From NCBI GenBank assembly GCA_963789885.1, contig CAWBNB010000021.1:252864-316863 (forward strand): 64,000 nt of DNA, in the 5' to 3' direction. The DNA comes from DATEDA01 sp963789885. GTDB taxonomy: Bacteria; Pseudomonadota; Gammaproteobacteria; Burkholderiales; SG8-39. The number at the start of each line of letters is the position of its first letter. Position 1 is the stretch's first letter. A program made the position numbers and the translations under genes. The notes below the pieces were generated by a model that was given only the letters and a program-made list of their open reading frames with translations, searched no databases and was not told the origin of the DNA. This document shows, piece after piece, positions 54,856 to 63,908 of this stretch.

Positions 54856-56129
54856 TCCATCACCCGGGCAGCTTCGCGAAGGAACAGCTCGACGAGTCCT
54901 TTGACTACAAGTGGCCCGAAGGCGGGCTGCAGTACCTCCCGGACTGGCTCTACACCAGCCCGGCGATCTACCAGCGCGAGATTGAGCGCATCTTCCACGG
55001 CGCGACGTGGAACTTCGTCGCGCTCGAAGCGGAGATTCCGAAGCCGGGCGACTTCACGCGCTCCTACGTCGGGCCGACGCCCGTCGTCGTGGCGCGCGAC
55101 ACCGACGGCTCGGTCCACGTCTTCGAAAACCGCTGCGCGCACCGCGGCGCGGAGTTCTGCCGTGCGCAGCGCGGCAACACTAAGGAGTTCGTCTGCCCCT
55201 ATCACCAGTGGTCCTACGACCTGAAGGGCAACCTGCAAGGCGTGCCGTTCAAGCGCGGGATAAAGGGCGAGGGCGGCGGCATGCCCAAGGACTTCAGGAA
55301 CGAGGACCACGGCCTCCTAAAGCTCAATGTCACTACCCTGCACGGCGTGGTGTTCGCCTCGTTCTCGAGGGAGGTGGAGCCGATCGAGGCGTATCTCGGC
55401 GCCGAGATCCTCAAGGACTTCGAGGTGGTGTTCAAGGGAAGGAAGCTCAGGATCCTCGGCTACTACCGCAATGAGTTGCCGGGCAACTGGAAGCTCTACC
55501 ACGAGAACCTGAAGGATCCCTACCACGCCACGCTACTGCACTCGTTTCTCGTCACCTTCGGCCTCATGGTCGCCGGCAGCAAGAACGGCATGATCGCGGA
55601 CGCGACCGGCCGCCACGGCACCCTCGCGTCTGCCAAGCCGGACAATGTCGCGGCCGCGGTCGGCGAGGTAAAAGCCGAGATGCGCTCCTACCGCGAGGAC
55701 TTCAAGCTCGCCGACGGGCGCTTCCTGCAGTACGTGCGCGAGTTCGACTCGCCGTGGTCGGTCACCATGCAGACGATCTGGCCGAACCTCATCGTGCAGC
55801 GCGAGCTGAACACCCTCGGCATCCGCCACATCGTGCCGAACGGCCCGCACAGCATGATCATGCTGTGGACCATGTTCGGCTACGACACCGACGACGAGGA
55901 GATGGTGCGCCACCGCCTGCGCCAGGGCAACCTCATGGGCCCTTCGGGCTTCCTCGGCCTGGAGGACAACGAGGCGATCAAGTTCGTGCAGGAAGGCGTC
56001 CGCCGCTCGTCTTCAGACGAGGGCATCGTCAAGCTCGGCGGGACCACGCAGGGGTCGACCAACTCGGTCATCGACGAGGCCGCCATCCGCGGCATGTACG
56101 CCTACTACCGCAGGCAGATGGGGCTTTGA
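54834..56129 (+). CDS. Rieske non-heme iron aromatic-ring dioxygenase, alpha subunit
   Basis: Oxygenase component, 431 residues. The Rieske 2Fe-2S site is C-x-H...C-x2-H in NRCAHRGAEFC and FVCPYHQWSY. The mononuclear iron ligands fit ENLKDPYHATLLHSF (two His) with a later carboxylate. GNWKLYHENLKDPYH is typical of salicylate/anthranilate-type (NagG- and AndAc-like) oxygenases, so a carboxylated aromatic substrate is plausible but unproven. The ATG follows GGAGGCGAC. It needs an electron donor; the adjacent reductase is broken. The stop overlaps the beta subunit start (TGATG). Confidence 0.92.
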   Translation: MFSVNTVVHHPGSFAKEQLDESFDYKWPEGGLQYLPDWLYTSPAIYQREIERIFHGATWNFVALEAEIPKPGDFTRSYVGPTPVVVARDTDGSVHVFENRCAHRGAEFCRAQRGNTKEFVCPYHQWSYDLKGNLQGVPFKRGIKGEGGGMPKDFRNEDHGLLKLNVTTLHGVVFASFSREVEPIEAYLGAEILKDFEVVFKGRKLRILGYYRNELPGNWKLYHENLKDPYHATLLHSFLVTFGLMVAGSKNGMIADATGRHGTLASAKPDNVAAAVGEVKAEMRSYREDFKLADGRFLQYVREFDSPWSVTMQTIWPNLIVQRELNTLGIRHIVPNGPHSMIMLWTMFGYDTDDEEMVRHRLRQGNLMGPSGFLGLEDNEAIKFVQEGVRRSSSDEGIVKLGGTTQGSTNSVIDEAAIRGMYAYYRRQMGL

Positions 56130-56638
56130 TGTATCCCGGCTACGACATGGCGAGCGCGGACCCGCGCGAGACGCGCGAGCTGCGCATGGAAATCGAGGAG
56201 TTCCACACCGACTATTGCTGGACGCTCGACTGCGGGGACGTCGAGCGCTGGCCAGACTACTTTGCCGACGATGCCGTCTATCGCATCACCGCGCGGGAGA
56301 ACGCCGATTCCGGGCTACCGGTCGGCCTGGTGTACGCCGACTCCAAGGCGATGATCCGCGACCGCGCGTTCGCCATCAAGCACACGCAGATGTACGCGCC
56401 GCGCACGCTGCAGCACTTCGTCAGCAACGTGCGCGTGCTCGAGGCAAAGGGGGCGACGATCAAGGCGCAGTCGAACTATCTGCTCCTGCAGACGCTGGTC
56501 GACGGGCCCACCACCATCCACCAGTCGGGGCGCTACTACGACACCTTCGTGCGCATGGGCGGCAGACTCCTTCTCAAGGAGCGCCAGTGCGTGTACGACA
56601 CCGTGCTCATCGCCAACGACCTGGTGTTGCCCGTCTAG
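56129..56638 (+). CDS. Aromatic-ring dioxygenase, beta subunit
   Basis: Small structural subunit of the alpha3beta3 oxygenase, 169 residues of the NTF2-like fold. Seen: IEEFHTDYCWTLDCGDVERW, YFADDAVYRITARENADSG, and MYAPRTLQHFVSNVRVLEAK, ending YDTVLIANDLVLPV. Start overlaps the alpha stop by three bases, so both are made in register. Its 3' end overlaps the opposite-strand MarR gene by four bases. Confidence 0.9.
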   Translation: MYPGYDMASADPRETRELRMEIEEFHTDYCWTLDCGDVERWPDYFADDAVYRITARENADSGLPVGLVYADSKAMIRDRAFAIKHTQMYAPRTLQHFVSNVRVLEAKGATIKAQSNYLLLQTLVDGPTTIHQSGRYYDTFVRMGGRLLLKERQCVYDTVLIANDLVLPV

Positions 56639-57117
56639 TCGATGCGCAGGGCGCCGCGACCGTATTCGTTGTTCGCCTCGATGAGGCGCGCGAGCGTGGC
56701 CATGAAGACGTCGCGCTCCTTCTGGCTGAGCGGCGCGCACATGCGGTCCTGCGCGCGCTGCATGCCGGAAAACATCGCCGCGGTCAGCGCCCGGCCGCGA
56801 CGCGTGATCCTCGCGAGCCGCGCGCGCCGGTCGCGCGGATTGGGCTTGCGGGTCACCAGCCCGCGCCTTTCCAGGCGCGAGAGCACCTCCGCCGTGCTGG
56901 TGCGGTCGAGGCCGAGCTCCTCGGCGAGCGAGCCCTGGTCGAGCTCGCCGCGAAAGCTGAGCGCCGTGAGCAGCCCGTACTGCACCGGGGTGAGGCCCGA
57001 ATCCTTGCACTCTTCGAGAAACAGCGCGCAGTGGATCTGATGCAGGCGCCGGATCAGGTAGCCGGGCCGCGACCAGAGCGGCAGCCTCGGCTCGCGCACG
57101 GGGACGGGGGATTTCAT
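56635..57117 (-). CDS. MarR-family transcriptional regulator
   Basis: A 160-residue winged-helix repressor type that usually senses aromatic or phenolic ligands. HTH and wing: SGLTPVQYGLLTALSFRGE, LDQGSLAEELGLDRTSTAEV, LSRLERRGLVTRKPNPRDRR and ARLARITRRG. Dimerisation helices lie at both ends. The start, complementary to 57115-57117, overlaps the ATG of the divergent amidase gene, so each gene's promoter must lie in the other's coding region or one start is misplaced. It probably controls the amidase/TRAP/hydroxylase operon, the dioxygenase, or both. Confidence 0.9.
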   Translation of the reverse strand: MKSPVPVREPRLPLWSRPGYLIRRLHQIHCALFLEECKDSGLTPVQYGLLTALSFRGELDQGSLAEELGLDRTSTAEVLSRLERRGLVTRKPNPRDRRARLARITRRGRALTAAMFSGMQRAQDRMCAPLSQKERDVFMATLARLIEANNEYGRGALRID

Positions 57118-58516
57118 GGCGCGCGAGTCTAGCGCATCGGCGTTTCCGACTGCGGCCGATACCGCGCGGCGGATTCGGAGCGGCGAAATCTCGGCGGTCA
57201 CGGTGCTCGAACAGTGCCTCATCCGAATTCAGAACCTGCAACCCAGGCTGAACGCCTTCGTCACGGTGTGCGCGGACGAGGCGCGCGCGCAGGCCGCCGC
57301 GGTCGACCGCGCGCGTGCTGCCGGCGGGAAACTCGGCCCGCTCGCCGGCGTGCCGGTGTCGGTGAAGGACATCCTGAATACGAAGGGTGTGCGCACTGCC
57401 TGGGGCTCGCGCCTCATGGAAAGCAATGTGCCCGCGGAGGACGCGGTCGCGGTGAAGCGGCTGAAGGACGCGGGCGCGGTGCTCCTCGGCAAGACCACCA
57501 CGCCCGAGTTCGCCTACAAGCTCCTTACCGATTCGCCGATCTCCGGCATCACGCGCAATCCGTGGAATGCCGAATTGACGCCCGGCGGGTCCTCCGGCGG
57601 CTCGGCCGTGGCGGTGGCGGCGGGCATGGGACCGCTGTCGCTCGCCACCGACGCGGGCGCCTCGACGCGCCTGCCGGCGGCGTGCTGCGGCATCCTCGGA
57701 CTCAAGCCGACGCTCGGCCGCGTGCCGCACAGCCAGGTGCCGGACGCCTTCAACAACTTCATTCATCTCGGTCTGATGGCGCGTACGGTGGAGGACTGCG
57801 AACTCATGCTGGAGGTGATCGCCGGACCGCATCCCGGCGACCCCTACTCGCTGGTCTCCGAAAGCCGGAAATCGCAAACCCTGCGCGTCGAATGGCGTCC
57901 CTTGCTCGGCAACACGCTGCTCGACGACGAAGTGCGCAGCGAATGCGAGGCCGCGCTGCGCGACCTGGGAGCCGAAGTTCGCACCGTCGACGAGCCGTTC
58001 GAGAACGCCGAGGCGCCGTGGCGTGTGCTGCAGCAGTCAAACTGGGCGGCGCGCTACTTTGCAAGAATTGGCGAAGTGGAGGCGAAGATCGAGCCCGGTT
58101 TCGCCGCCGGCATCCGCGCCGGCGGCGCGTACACCGGGCAGCAGCTCCTCGCGGCGACCGTGAAGCGCACGGAGCTGTTCCGCAAGGTGCAGGGCTGGTT
58201 CGAGCGCTGCGATCTCGTGGCGACGCCCACCATGAGCCGCCCGCCGCTTTCCGCGACGCACGGCGTGGACGAGCCGATCGTAGTGAACGGCACGCCCGCC
58301 GGCGACATGCGAGTTGCGTGGGCGCCTTATCTCAACGTGTTCAATCTCACCGGCCACCCGGCGCTCAGCGTTCCCGCGGGCTTCACGCGCGAGGGGCTGC
58401 CGGTCGGCCTGCAGCTCGTCGCGCGCTGGCACGCGGAGGCGGACTTGTTTGCGGCGGCCGGGGCGCTGGAAGAGGCCCGCCCGTGGGCCAAGCGCGTGCC
58501 ACCGGAGGCCGCGTGA
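57116..58516 (+). CDS. Amidase (amidase-signature family)
   Basis: 466 residues of the Ser-Ser-Lys amidase family. Catalytic Lys in GVPVSVKDILNTKG, cis-Ser in TPGGSSGGSAVAVAAG, and nucleophilic Ser in ATDAGASTRLPAACCG. The last motif reads GAS rather than the common GGS. N-terminal part (TAADTARRIRSGEISAVTVL) and C-terminal VFNLTGHPALSVPAGF are normal. Hydrolyses an unknown amide. The stop overlaps the GTG of the TRAP small permease gene (GTGA), so it is the first gene of a transport-and-catabolism operon. Confidence 0.92.
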   Translation: MARESSASAFPTAADTARRIRSGEISAVTVLEQCLIRIQNLQPRLNAFVTVCADEARAQAAAVDRARAAGGKLGPLAGVPVSVKDILNTKGVRTAWGSRLMESNVPAEDAVAVKRLKDAGAVLLGKTTTPEFAYKLLTDSPISGITRNPWNAELTPGGSSGGSAVAVAAGMGPLSLATDAGASTRLPAACCGILGLKPTLGRVPHSQVPDAFNNFIHLGLMARTVEDCELMLEVIAGPHPGDPYSLVSESRKSQTLRVEWRPLLGNTLLDDEVRSECEAALRDLGAEVRTVDEPFENAEAPWRVLQQSNWAARYFARIGEVEAKIEPGFAAGIRAGGAYTGQQLLAATVKRTELFRKVQGWFERCDLVATPTMSRPPLSATHGVDEPIVVNGTPAGDMRVAWAPYLNVFNLTGHPALSVPAGFTREGLPVGLQLVARWHAEADLFAAAGALEEARPWAKRVPPEAA

Positions 58517-59043
58517 AGCTCTTCCTGCGCGGCGTCGATGCGCTGAGCTCCGCTGCGGCCTGGTTCGCCACCTGGTGCGTGCTGTTCGCCTGCGCCGTGA
58601 GCGCCGGCAACGCGGTCACGAGGTATCTCTTCTCGGTCGGCTCGAACGCCTGGCTCGAGATGCAGTGGTATTTCTTCGCGGTGATCGTACTCTTCGGCGC
58701 CGCCAAGACGTTGCGCCTGAACGGCCACGTGCGGGTCGACCTCGTCTACGGGGCGCTCACGCCGCGCGGGCGGGTCTGGCTCGACCTCGTGTGCCTGGGC
58801 ATTTTCCTGCTGCCGGCGGCGCTGCTGCTCACCGGCATGTCGTGGACGCTCTTCGCCGAGTCGTGGCGCATCGGCGAAGTGTCGTCCAACGCCGGGGGGC
58901 TCGTGCGCTGGCCGGTCAAGCTCGTCCTTCCGATCGGCTTCGCGCTGCTCGCGCTGCAGGGCGTGGCCGAGATGGTGCGCCGCGCGGCGATGCTCACCGG
59001 CGCGCTGCCCCTTTCCACGCAGTACGAGCGGCCGGCGACCTAG
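58513..59043 (+). CDS. TRAP transporter small membrane subunit (DctQ-like)
   Basis: 176 residues with four predicted transmembrane helices. FRGVDALSSAAAW-type N-terminus, then WLEMQWYFFAVIVLFGAAKTL with the conserved Glu-x-x-W pattern of DctQ, and HVRVDLVYGALTPRGRVWLD. Start is GTG at 58513 overlapping the amidase stop. It partners the large permease starting 8 bases after its stop. Confidence 0.9.
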   Translation: MKLFLRGVDALSSAAAWFATWCVLFACAVSAGNAVTRYLFSVGSNAWLEMQWYFFAVIVLFGAAKTLRLNGHVRVDLVYGALTPRGRVWLDLVCLGIFLLPAALLLTGMSWTLFAESWRIGEVSSNAGGLVRWPVKLVLPIGFALLALQGVAEMVRRAAMLTGALPLSTQYERPAT

Positions 59044-59051
59044 GAGCCGCG

Positions 59052-60446
59052 ATGGTCGCCAACATGGCCCCCATCATGTTCGCCGGTCTGATCGTGTTCC
59101 TGCTGATCGGTTTTCCGGTGGCGTTCTCGCTCATGGCGCTCGGCTTGTTCTTCGGTTTTATCGGCATCGAGGTCGGGTTGTTTTCGCTGGACTTCCTGTC
59201 CAACCTGCCGCTGCGCGTGTTCGGCATCGTGTCGAACGACCTCCTGCTCGCGATCCCGTTCTTCACCTTCATGGGCACCATCCTCGAGCGCACCGGTCTC
59301 GCCGAGGACCTGCTCGAGAGCGCCGGACAGCTCTTCGGCGGCGCGCCCGGCGGGGTCGCCTACGCGGTGATCTTGGTGGGTGCGATCTTCGGCGCGATCT
59401 CCGGGACCATCGCGGCCTCGGTGATCGCGCTCGGCATGATCGCGCTGCCCACGATGCTGCGCTATGGCTACCACGTGAAGACGGCCACAGGGGTCATCGC
59501 CGCCACGGGCACGATCACGCAGGTCGTGCCGCCGTCGCTCACGCTGCTCGTGCTGGCAGACCAGCTCGGCAAGCCGGTGGGCGACATGTACGCGGGGGCG
59601 ATCGGCCCGTCGATCGCGCAGACGCTCATCTTCATGCTCTACATCCTCGTGCTGTCGGTGCTGCGCCCGCGCTGGGTGCCGCCGCTGCCGGTCGAGGCGC
59701 GCACGCTGCGGGGCTGGGTGCTCCTGAAGCGCGTGCTCTGGGGCGTGGTACCGGCGATGAGTCTCATCTTCCTCGTGCTCGGCACGATCTTTCTCGGCCT
59801 CGCGACGCCGACGGAGGCGGGCGCGATGGGCGCGGTCGGCGCCCTCGTGCTCGCCGCGCTGCGCAGCCGGCTCACACGGACGCTCATCTGGCAGGGGATG
59901 GACAGCACCATGCGCCTGAGCTCGATGGTCATCTTCATCCTGATCGGCGCCACGGTGTTCTCGCTCGTGTTCCAGGGGGTGAACGGGCCCCACTGGGTCG
60001 AGGGGCTGCTCGGCGCCTTGCCCGGGGGCCGGGTCGGCTTCCTCATCGTGGTGAGCCTGTTCGTCTTCGTGCTCGCCTTCTTTCTCGACTTCTTCGAGAT
60101 CGCCTTCATCGTCGTGCCGCTGCTCGCGCCCGTGGCGCACAAGCTCGGCATCGACCTCGTGTGGTTCGGCGTGCTGCTGTGCGTGCTGCTGCAGACGTCG
60201 TTCATGCATCCGCCGTTCGGCTTCGCGCTTTTCTACCTGCGCGCCATCACGCCGTCTCACATCCGCAGCGGCGAGATCTACCTCGGTGCGCTGCCGTGGG
60301 TGGGGCTGCAGCTCATCGTGGTCATGCTGGTGATCGCGGTGCCGCAGCTCGTGACGATGTTTTTCGACGCCGGTCCGGTCGTGGACATGGACAAGGCGGG
60401 CGAGGATGTGAGAAGGCAGATCGAGCGGGCGTTGCAGCCGCAATGA
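59052..60446 (+). CDS. TRAP transporter large permease (DctM-like)
   Basis: 464 residues with about twelve transmembrane helices. Typical DctM sequence: FLLIGFPVAFSLMALGLFFG, PFFTFMGTILERTGLAEDLL, GAIFGAISGTIAASVIALGM, ATGTITQVVPPSLTLLVLAD and LATPTEAGAMGAVGALVLAA. Sodium-driven uptake with the small subunit and the DctP protein. It starts 8 bases after dctQ; GGAGCCGCG precedes the ATG. Longer at the C-terminus by about 30 residues than the shortest family members. Confidence 0.93.
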   Translation: MVANMAPIMFAGLIVFLLIGFPVAFSLMALGLFFGFIGIEVGLFSLDFLSNLPLRVFGIVSNDLLLAIPFFTFMGTILERTGLAEDLLESAGQLFGGAPGGVAYAVILVGAIFGAISGTIAASVIALGMIALPTMLRYGYHVKTATGVIAATGTITQVVPPSLTLLVLADQLGKPVGDMYAGAIGPSIAQTLIFMLYILVLSVLRPRWVPPLPVEARTLRGWVLLKRVLWGVVPAMSLIFLVLGTIFLGLATPTEAGAMGAVGALVLAALRSRLTRTLIWQGMDSTMRLSSMVIFILIGATVFSLVFQGVNGPHWVEGLLGALPGGRVGFLIVVSLFVFVLAFFLDFFEIAFIVVPLLAPVAHKLGIDLVWFGVLLCVLLQTSFMHPPFGFALFYLRAITPSHIRSGEIYLGALPWVGLQLIVVMLVIAVPQLVTMFFDAGPVVDMDKAGEDVRRQIERALQPQ

Positions 60447-60468
60447 ATTTCAACCGGAGGAGGGAACC

Positions 60469-61545
60469 ATGAAAAGACGCGATTTCTTGACCAGGGCGGG
60501 CGCCGGCGCGGCGCTCGCGGCAACCGCGGCGCCCGCGATCGGCCAGGCGCCGCAGGTGCGCTGGCGCATGTCGACGATGTGGCCGAAGAGCCTGGACGCG
60601 ATGCACGGCTCGGCCGAACTCTTCGCCCGGCGCGTGGGCGAGCTCACCGAGGGCCACTTCAGCATCCAGGCCACCGCGGCGGGCGAGATCGTGCCGCCGC
60701 CCCAGGTGTTCGACGCCGTGCAGAACGGCACGATCGAATGCGGCCACGTGCTCTCCTCGTTCTTCTTCGGCAAGAACCCTGCGTTCGGCTTCGACGCCGG
60801 CATGCCCTTCGGCCTCAACGCACGCCAGCAGGCGGCGTGGATGTACTACGGCGGCGGCCTGCAGGCGCTGCGCGAGGTGTTTGGCAAGTTCAACATCGTG
60901 CAGTTCCCGGTGGGCAACGTCGGCGTGCAGATGGGCGGCTGGTACCGGAAGGAGATCAACAGCGTCCAAGACCTCCAGGGCCTCAAGTTCCGCATCGGCG
61001 GAATCGGCGGCGCGATCCTCGCTAAGCTCGGCGCCGTGCCGCAGCAGATCCCGCCGGGCGAGATCTACACGTCGCTCGAGAAAGGCCTGATCGACGGCGC
61101 GGAATGGATCGGGCCGTACGACGACGAGAAGCTGGGCTTCCACAAGGTGGCGAAGTTCTATTACACGCCGGGCTGGTGGGAAGGCAGCGCGCAGGTGACG
61201 CTGCTCGTCAACCAGAAGGCCTGGGATTCGCTGCCGAAAGCCTACAAGGACACGGTGGAATCAGCCGCGGCGGAGCAGTACCTGATGATGATGGCGAAGT
61301 ACGACGCGGGCAATCCGGCGGCGCTCAAGCGCCTGGTGGGCGGCGGCGCGCAGCTGCGCACTTTTCCGCGCCCGGTGCTCGACGCCTGCTACAAGGCGAC
61401 GCAGGAGGTGCTCGGCGAGTTCGCGGCGAAGAGTCCCGAGTTCAAGAATATCTACGAGCCCTGGCAGCGCTTCCGCGACGACCAGAACCTCTGGTTCCGC
61501 GTCGCCGAGTACAGCCTCGACAGCTACCGCTACGGCGTGAAATGA
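60469..61545 (+). CDS. TRAP transporter periplasmic solute-binding protein (DctP family)
   Basis: 358 residues. The signal peptide has a twin-arginine-like start (MKRRDFLTRAGAGAALAATA) and ends at about residue 26, AIGQAP. The mature part fits the DctP fold, with MSTMWPKSLDAMHGSAELFA, YYGGGLQALREVFG, the ligand-binding Arg region LKFRIGGIGGAILAKLG and GLIDGAEWIGPYDD. GGAGG precedes the ATG. It lies 22 bases after dctM. Its stop overlaps the hydroxylase large-subunit start (ATGA). DctP proteins of this subgroup usually carry organic acids; the true ligand is not known. Confidence 0.92.
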   Translation: MKRRDFLTRAGAGAALAATAAPAIGQAPQVRWRMSTMWPKSLDAMHGSAELFARRVGELTEGHFSIQATAAGEIVPPPQVFDAVQNGTIECGHVLSSFFFGKNPAFGFDAGMPFGLNARQQAAWMYYGGGLQALREVFGKFNIVQFPVGNVGVQMGGWYRKEINSVQDLQGLKFRIGGIGGAILAKLGAVPQQIPPGEIYTSLEKGLIDGAEWIGPYDDEKLGFHKVAKFYYTPGWWEGSAQVTLLVNQKAWDSLPKAYKDTVESAAAEQYLMMMAKYDAGNPAALKRLVGGGAQLRTFPRPVLDACYKATQEVLGEFAAKSPEFKNIYEPWQRFRDDQNLWFRVAEYSLDSYRYGVK

Positions 61546-63908
61546 GTGGCGAAGAAAAGAGCGGCCAGGGGGTCGGCGCGCGCGTGCCGCGCAAGGAGGA
61601 CTCGCGCCACCTCCACGGCCGCGGCACGTTCGTGCCCGACCTGATCCTGCCGGGTCAGCGTGAGGTGGCGTTCTTCCGCTCCCCGGTAGCGCACGCGCGC
61701 ATCACTGCGGTGAGAAAGCCCGCGGGGCCGGAGGGGCGCATCTTCGTGCGCGAGGACATGCCCGAGGTGAAGGCGATCGTCGCGCCTTCGACCTTGCCGA
61801 CCTTCAAGCTCTCGGAGCAGCACCACCTCGCCTGGGGCAAGGTGCGTTTCGTCGGCGAACCGATCGCCTGCTGCGTCGGCCGTACGCGCGCCGAGGCCGA
61901 GGACCTTGCCGAGCAGGTCGAGGTGGATTTCGAGGAGCTGCCGGTATTGGTGGATGCCCACAACGCCCGTCGGGATCCTTCCATTCGAATTCATGAAGAG
62001 TGGGACGACAACCTCTATCTCACGCTGCAGCTCGAAAACGGCTTCGACACCGAGTCGAAGAAGGCCGACGTGGTGGTGAAGCGCGAGCTCGAGCTTTCAC
62101 GCCAGTCGATGAATCCCCTGGAAGGCAAGGGCACGCTCGCGGTCTGGGACGACCGGGCAAACCAGCTCGTGCTCTACAGCTCCTCGCAGACGCCCCACCT
62201 CCTGCGCGTGGGTATCGCGCGCTTCCTCGGCCTGCCCGAGGAGAAGGTGCGCGTGATCGCGCCGGACGTGGGCGGCGGCTTCGGCTACAAGTGCATCGTC
62301 TTTCCCGAGGACCTTTGCGTCGCCTGGCTAGCGCTGCGATACCGCAAGCCCTTCCGCTACATCGAGGACCGGCGCGAGCACCTCGTGGCCGGCGCCAACT
62401 CGCGCCAGCACCACTACAACCTCACCGCCTACGCGAGCAAGGAAGGACGGCTGCTCGCGCTCGACGCCGAAGTGACGATCGACGGCGGCGCGTACTCCAA
62501 CTGGCCGTTCACCATCGGCCTCGAGCCCGGGCAGGCGACTGGCAACCTGCCGGGTCCTTACGATTTCCGCGGCTACCGCGTGAAGACCTACTGCGTGGCG
62601 ACCAACAAGCCGGGGTTCCTGCCCTACCGCGGCGTCGCGCGCACCGGCGTGTGCTTCGCGATGGAGCTCATGATCGACGCCATCGCGCGCGCGGTGGGCC
62701 GCGACCCGTACGAGGTGCGCCTCATGAACCTCGTGCGCCCGGAGCAGATGCCCTACGACAACGTCGCGCGCAAGCACTACGACAGCGGGGACTATCCGCG
62801 CGCGCTGCGCATGGCGCGCGAGAAACTCGACGTCGACAAGTGGCGCGAGCGCCAGAAACGCGGCGAACCCGACGGGCGCATCATCGGCATCGGCTTCGCG
62901 AGCTACTGCGAGCAGTCGGCGCACGGCACCAGCGTCTTCGCCGCGTGGGGATTGCCGATGACGCCGGGCTACGACCAGGCGGCGGTGCGGCTCACCGTGG
63001 GCGGCGGCCTCGAGGTGAGGATCGGCGTGCAGTCGCACGGCCAGGGCATGGAAACCACGATGGCGCAGCTCGTGCACCAGGTGCTCGGCATCGACATCGC
63101 GCGCGTGCAGGTGGTGCACGGCGATACCGGCACCACGCCGTTCTCGACCGGCACGTACGCTTCGCGCTCGATGGTCATGTCGGGCGGCGCGGTGGTGAAT
63201 GCGTGCAAGGAGCTCGTCCCGCGCTTCGTGCGCATCGGCGCGCATCTTCTGAAGTCTCCCGAGTCCGAGTGCCGCTTCGAGCCCGGCAGGGTTGTCGGTC
63301 CTGCCGGCTCCGTAAGCTTGAGCGACATCGCCGAGGCCTGGTACATGCGCCCGGAGCGGCTGCCCGACAACGTTGACAGGCAGGGATTGGAGGCGTCGCT
63401 CGCCTTTAAACCCAAGCGCGACACCGGCGCCTTTAGCTACGCCTCGCACGCGGTCGCAGTCGCGGTCGATCCGGACACCGGCCAGGTCGAGATCCTCGAC
63501 TACGTGGTGGTGGAGGACTGCGGCACGCTCGTCAACCCCGCGATCGTCGAGCACCAGGCGATCGGCGGTATCGCGCAGGGCATCGGCACTGCGATGTACG
63601 AGGAGCAGCAGTACGACGCGAACGGCCAGCCGCACGCTTCCACGCTCGCCGACTACGTGATTCCCGGGCCGACGGAAGTGCCGAACATCCGCATCTTCCA
63701 CCTCGAATCGCCCTCGCCGTACACCGAGTTGGGCATCAAGGGCATGGGCGAGGGCGGCGCGATCGCGCCGCCCGCGGTGATCTTTAACGCGGTCAACAAC
63801 GCCCTCGACCCCTTGGGCGTGGAAGTGCGCGACACGCCGCTTACGCCGGAGAAGCTCCTGGGCGCCATCGAGCGCGCAAGGGCCGCTCCGAAGCGGGAGG
63901 CCGCGTGA
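61542..63908 (+). CDS. Molybdenum hydroxylase large subunit (xanthine dehydrogenase/CoxL family)
   Basis: 788 residues. RVPRKEDSRHLHGRGTFVPD opens the hammerhead domain; PDVGGGFGYKCIVFPEDL is the cofactor loop; LPYRGVARTGVCFAMELMID is the active-site loop; SHGQGMETTMAQLVHQVLG and GIKGMGEGGAIAPPAVIFNA with the catalytic Glu follow. It is only distantly similar to the orphan at 8646. The FAD subunit gene starts at 63905 and overlaps, so at least two subunits are encoded together, with a 2Fe-2S subunit expected beyond the window. Hydroxylates an aromatic or N-heterocyclic ring or aldehyde, judging from family and from coupling to amidase and TRAP uptake. Confidence 0.92.
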   Translation: MSGEEKSGQGVGARVPRKEDSRHLHGRGTFVPDLILPGQREVAFFRSPVAHARITAVRKPAGPEGRIFVREDMPEVKAIVAPSTLPTFKLSEQHHLAWGKVRFVGEPIACCVGRTRAEAEDLAEQVEVDFEELPVLVDAHNARRDPSIRIHEEWDDNLYLTLQLENGFDTESKKADVVVKRELELSRQSMNPLEGKGTLAVWDDRANQLVLYSSSQTPHLLRVGIARFLGLPEEKVRVIAPDVGGGFGYKCIVFPEDLCVAWLALRYRKPFRYIEDRREHLVAGANSRQHHYNLTAYASKEGRLLALDAEVTIDGGAYSNWPFTIGLEPGQATGNLPGPYDFRGYRVKTYCVATNKPGFLPYRGVARTGVCFAMELMIDAIARAVGRDPYEVRLMNLVRPEQMPYDNVARKHYDSGDYPRALRMAREKLDVDKWRERQKRGEPDGRIIGIGFASYCEQSAHGTSVFAAWGLPMTPGYDQAAVRLTVGGGLEVRIGVQSHGQGMETTMAQLVHQVLGIDIARVQVVHGDTGTTPFSTGTYASRSMVMSGGAVVNACKELVPRFVRIGAHLLKSPESECRFEPGRVVGPAGSVSLSDIAEAWYMRPERLPDNVDRQGLEASLAFKPKRDTGAFSYASHAVAVAVDPDTGQVEILDYVVVEDCGTLVNPAIVEHQAIGGIAQGIGTAMYEEQQYDANGQPHASTLADYVIPGPTEVPNIRIFHLESPSPYTELGIKGMGEGGAIAPPAVIFNAVNNALDPLGVEVRDTPLTPEKLLGAIERARAAPKREAA

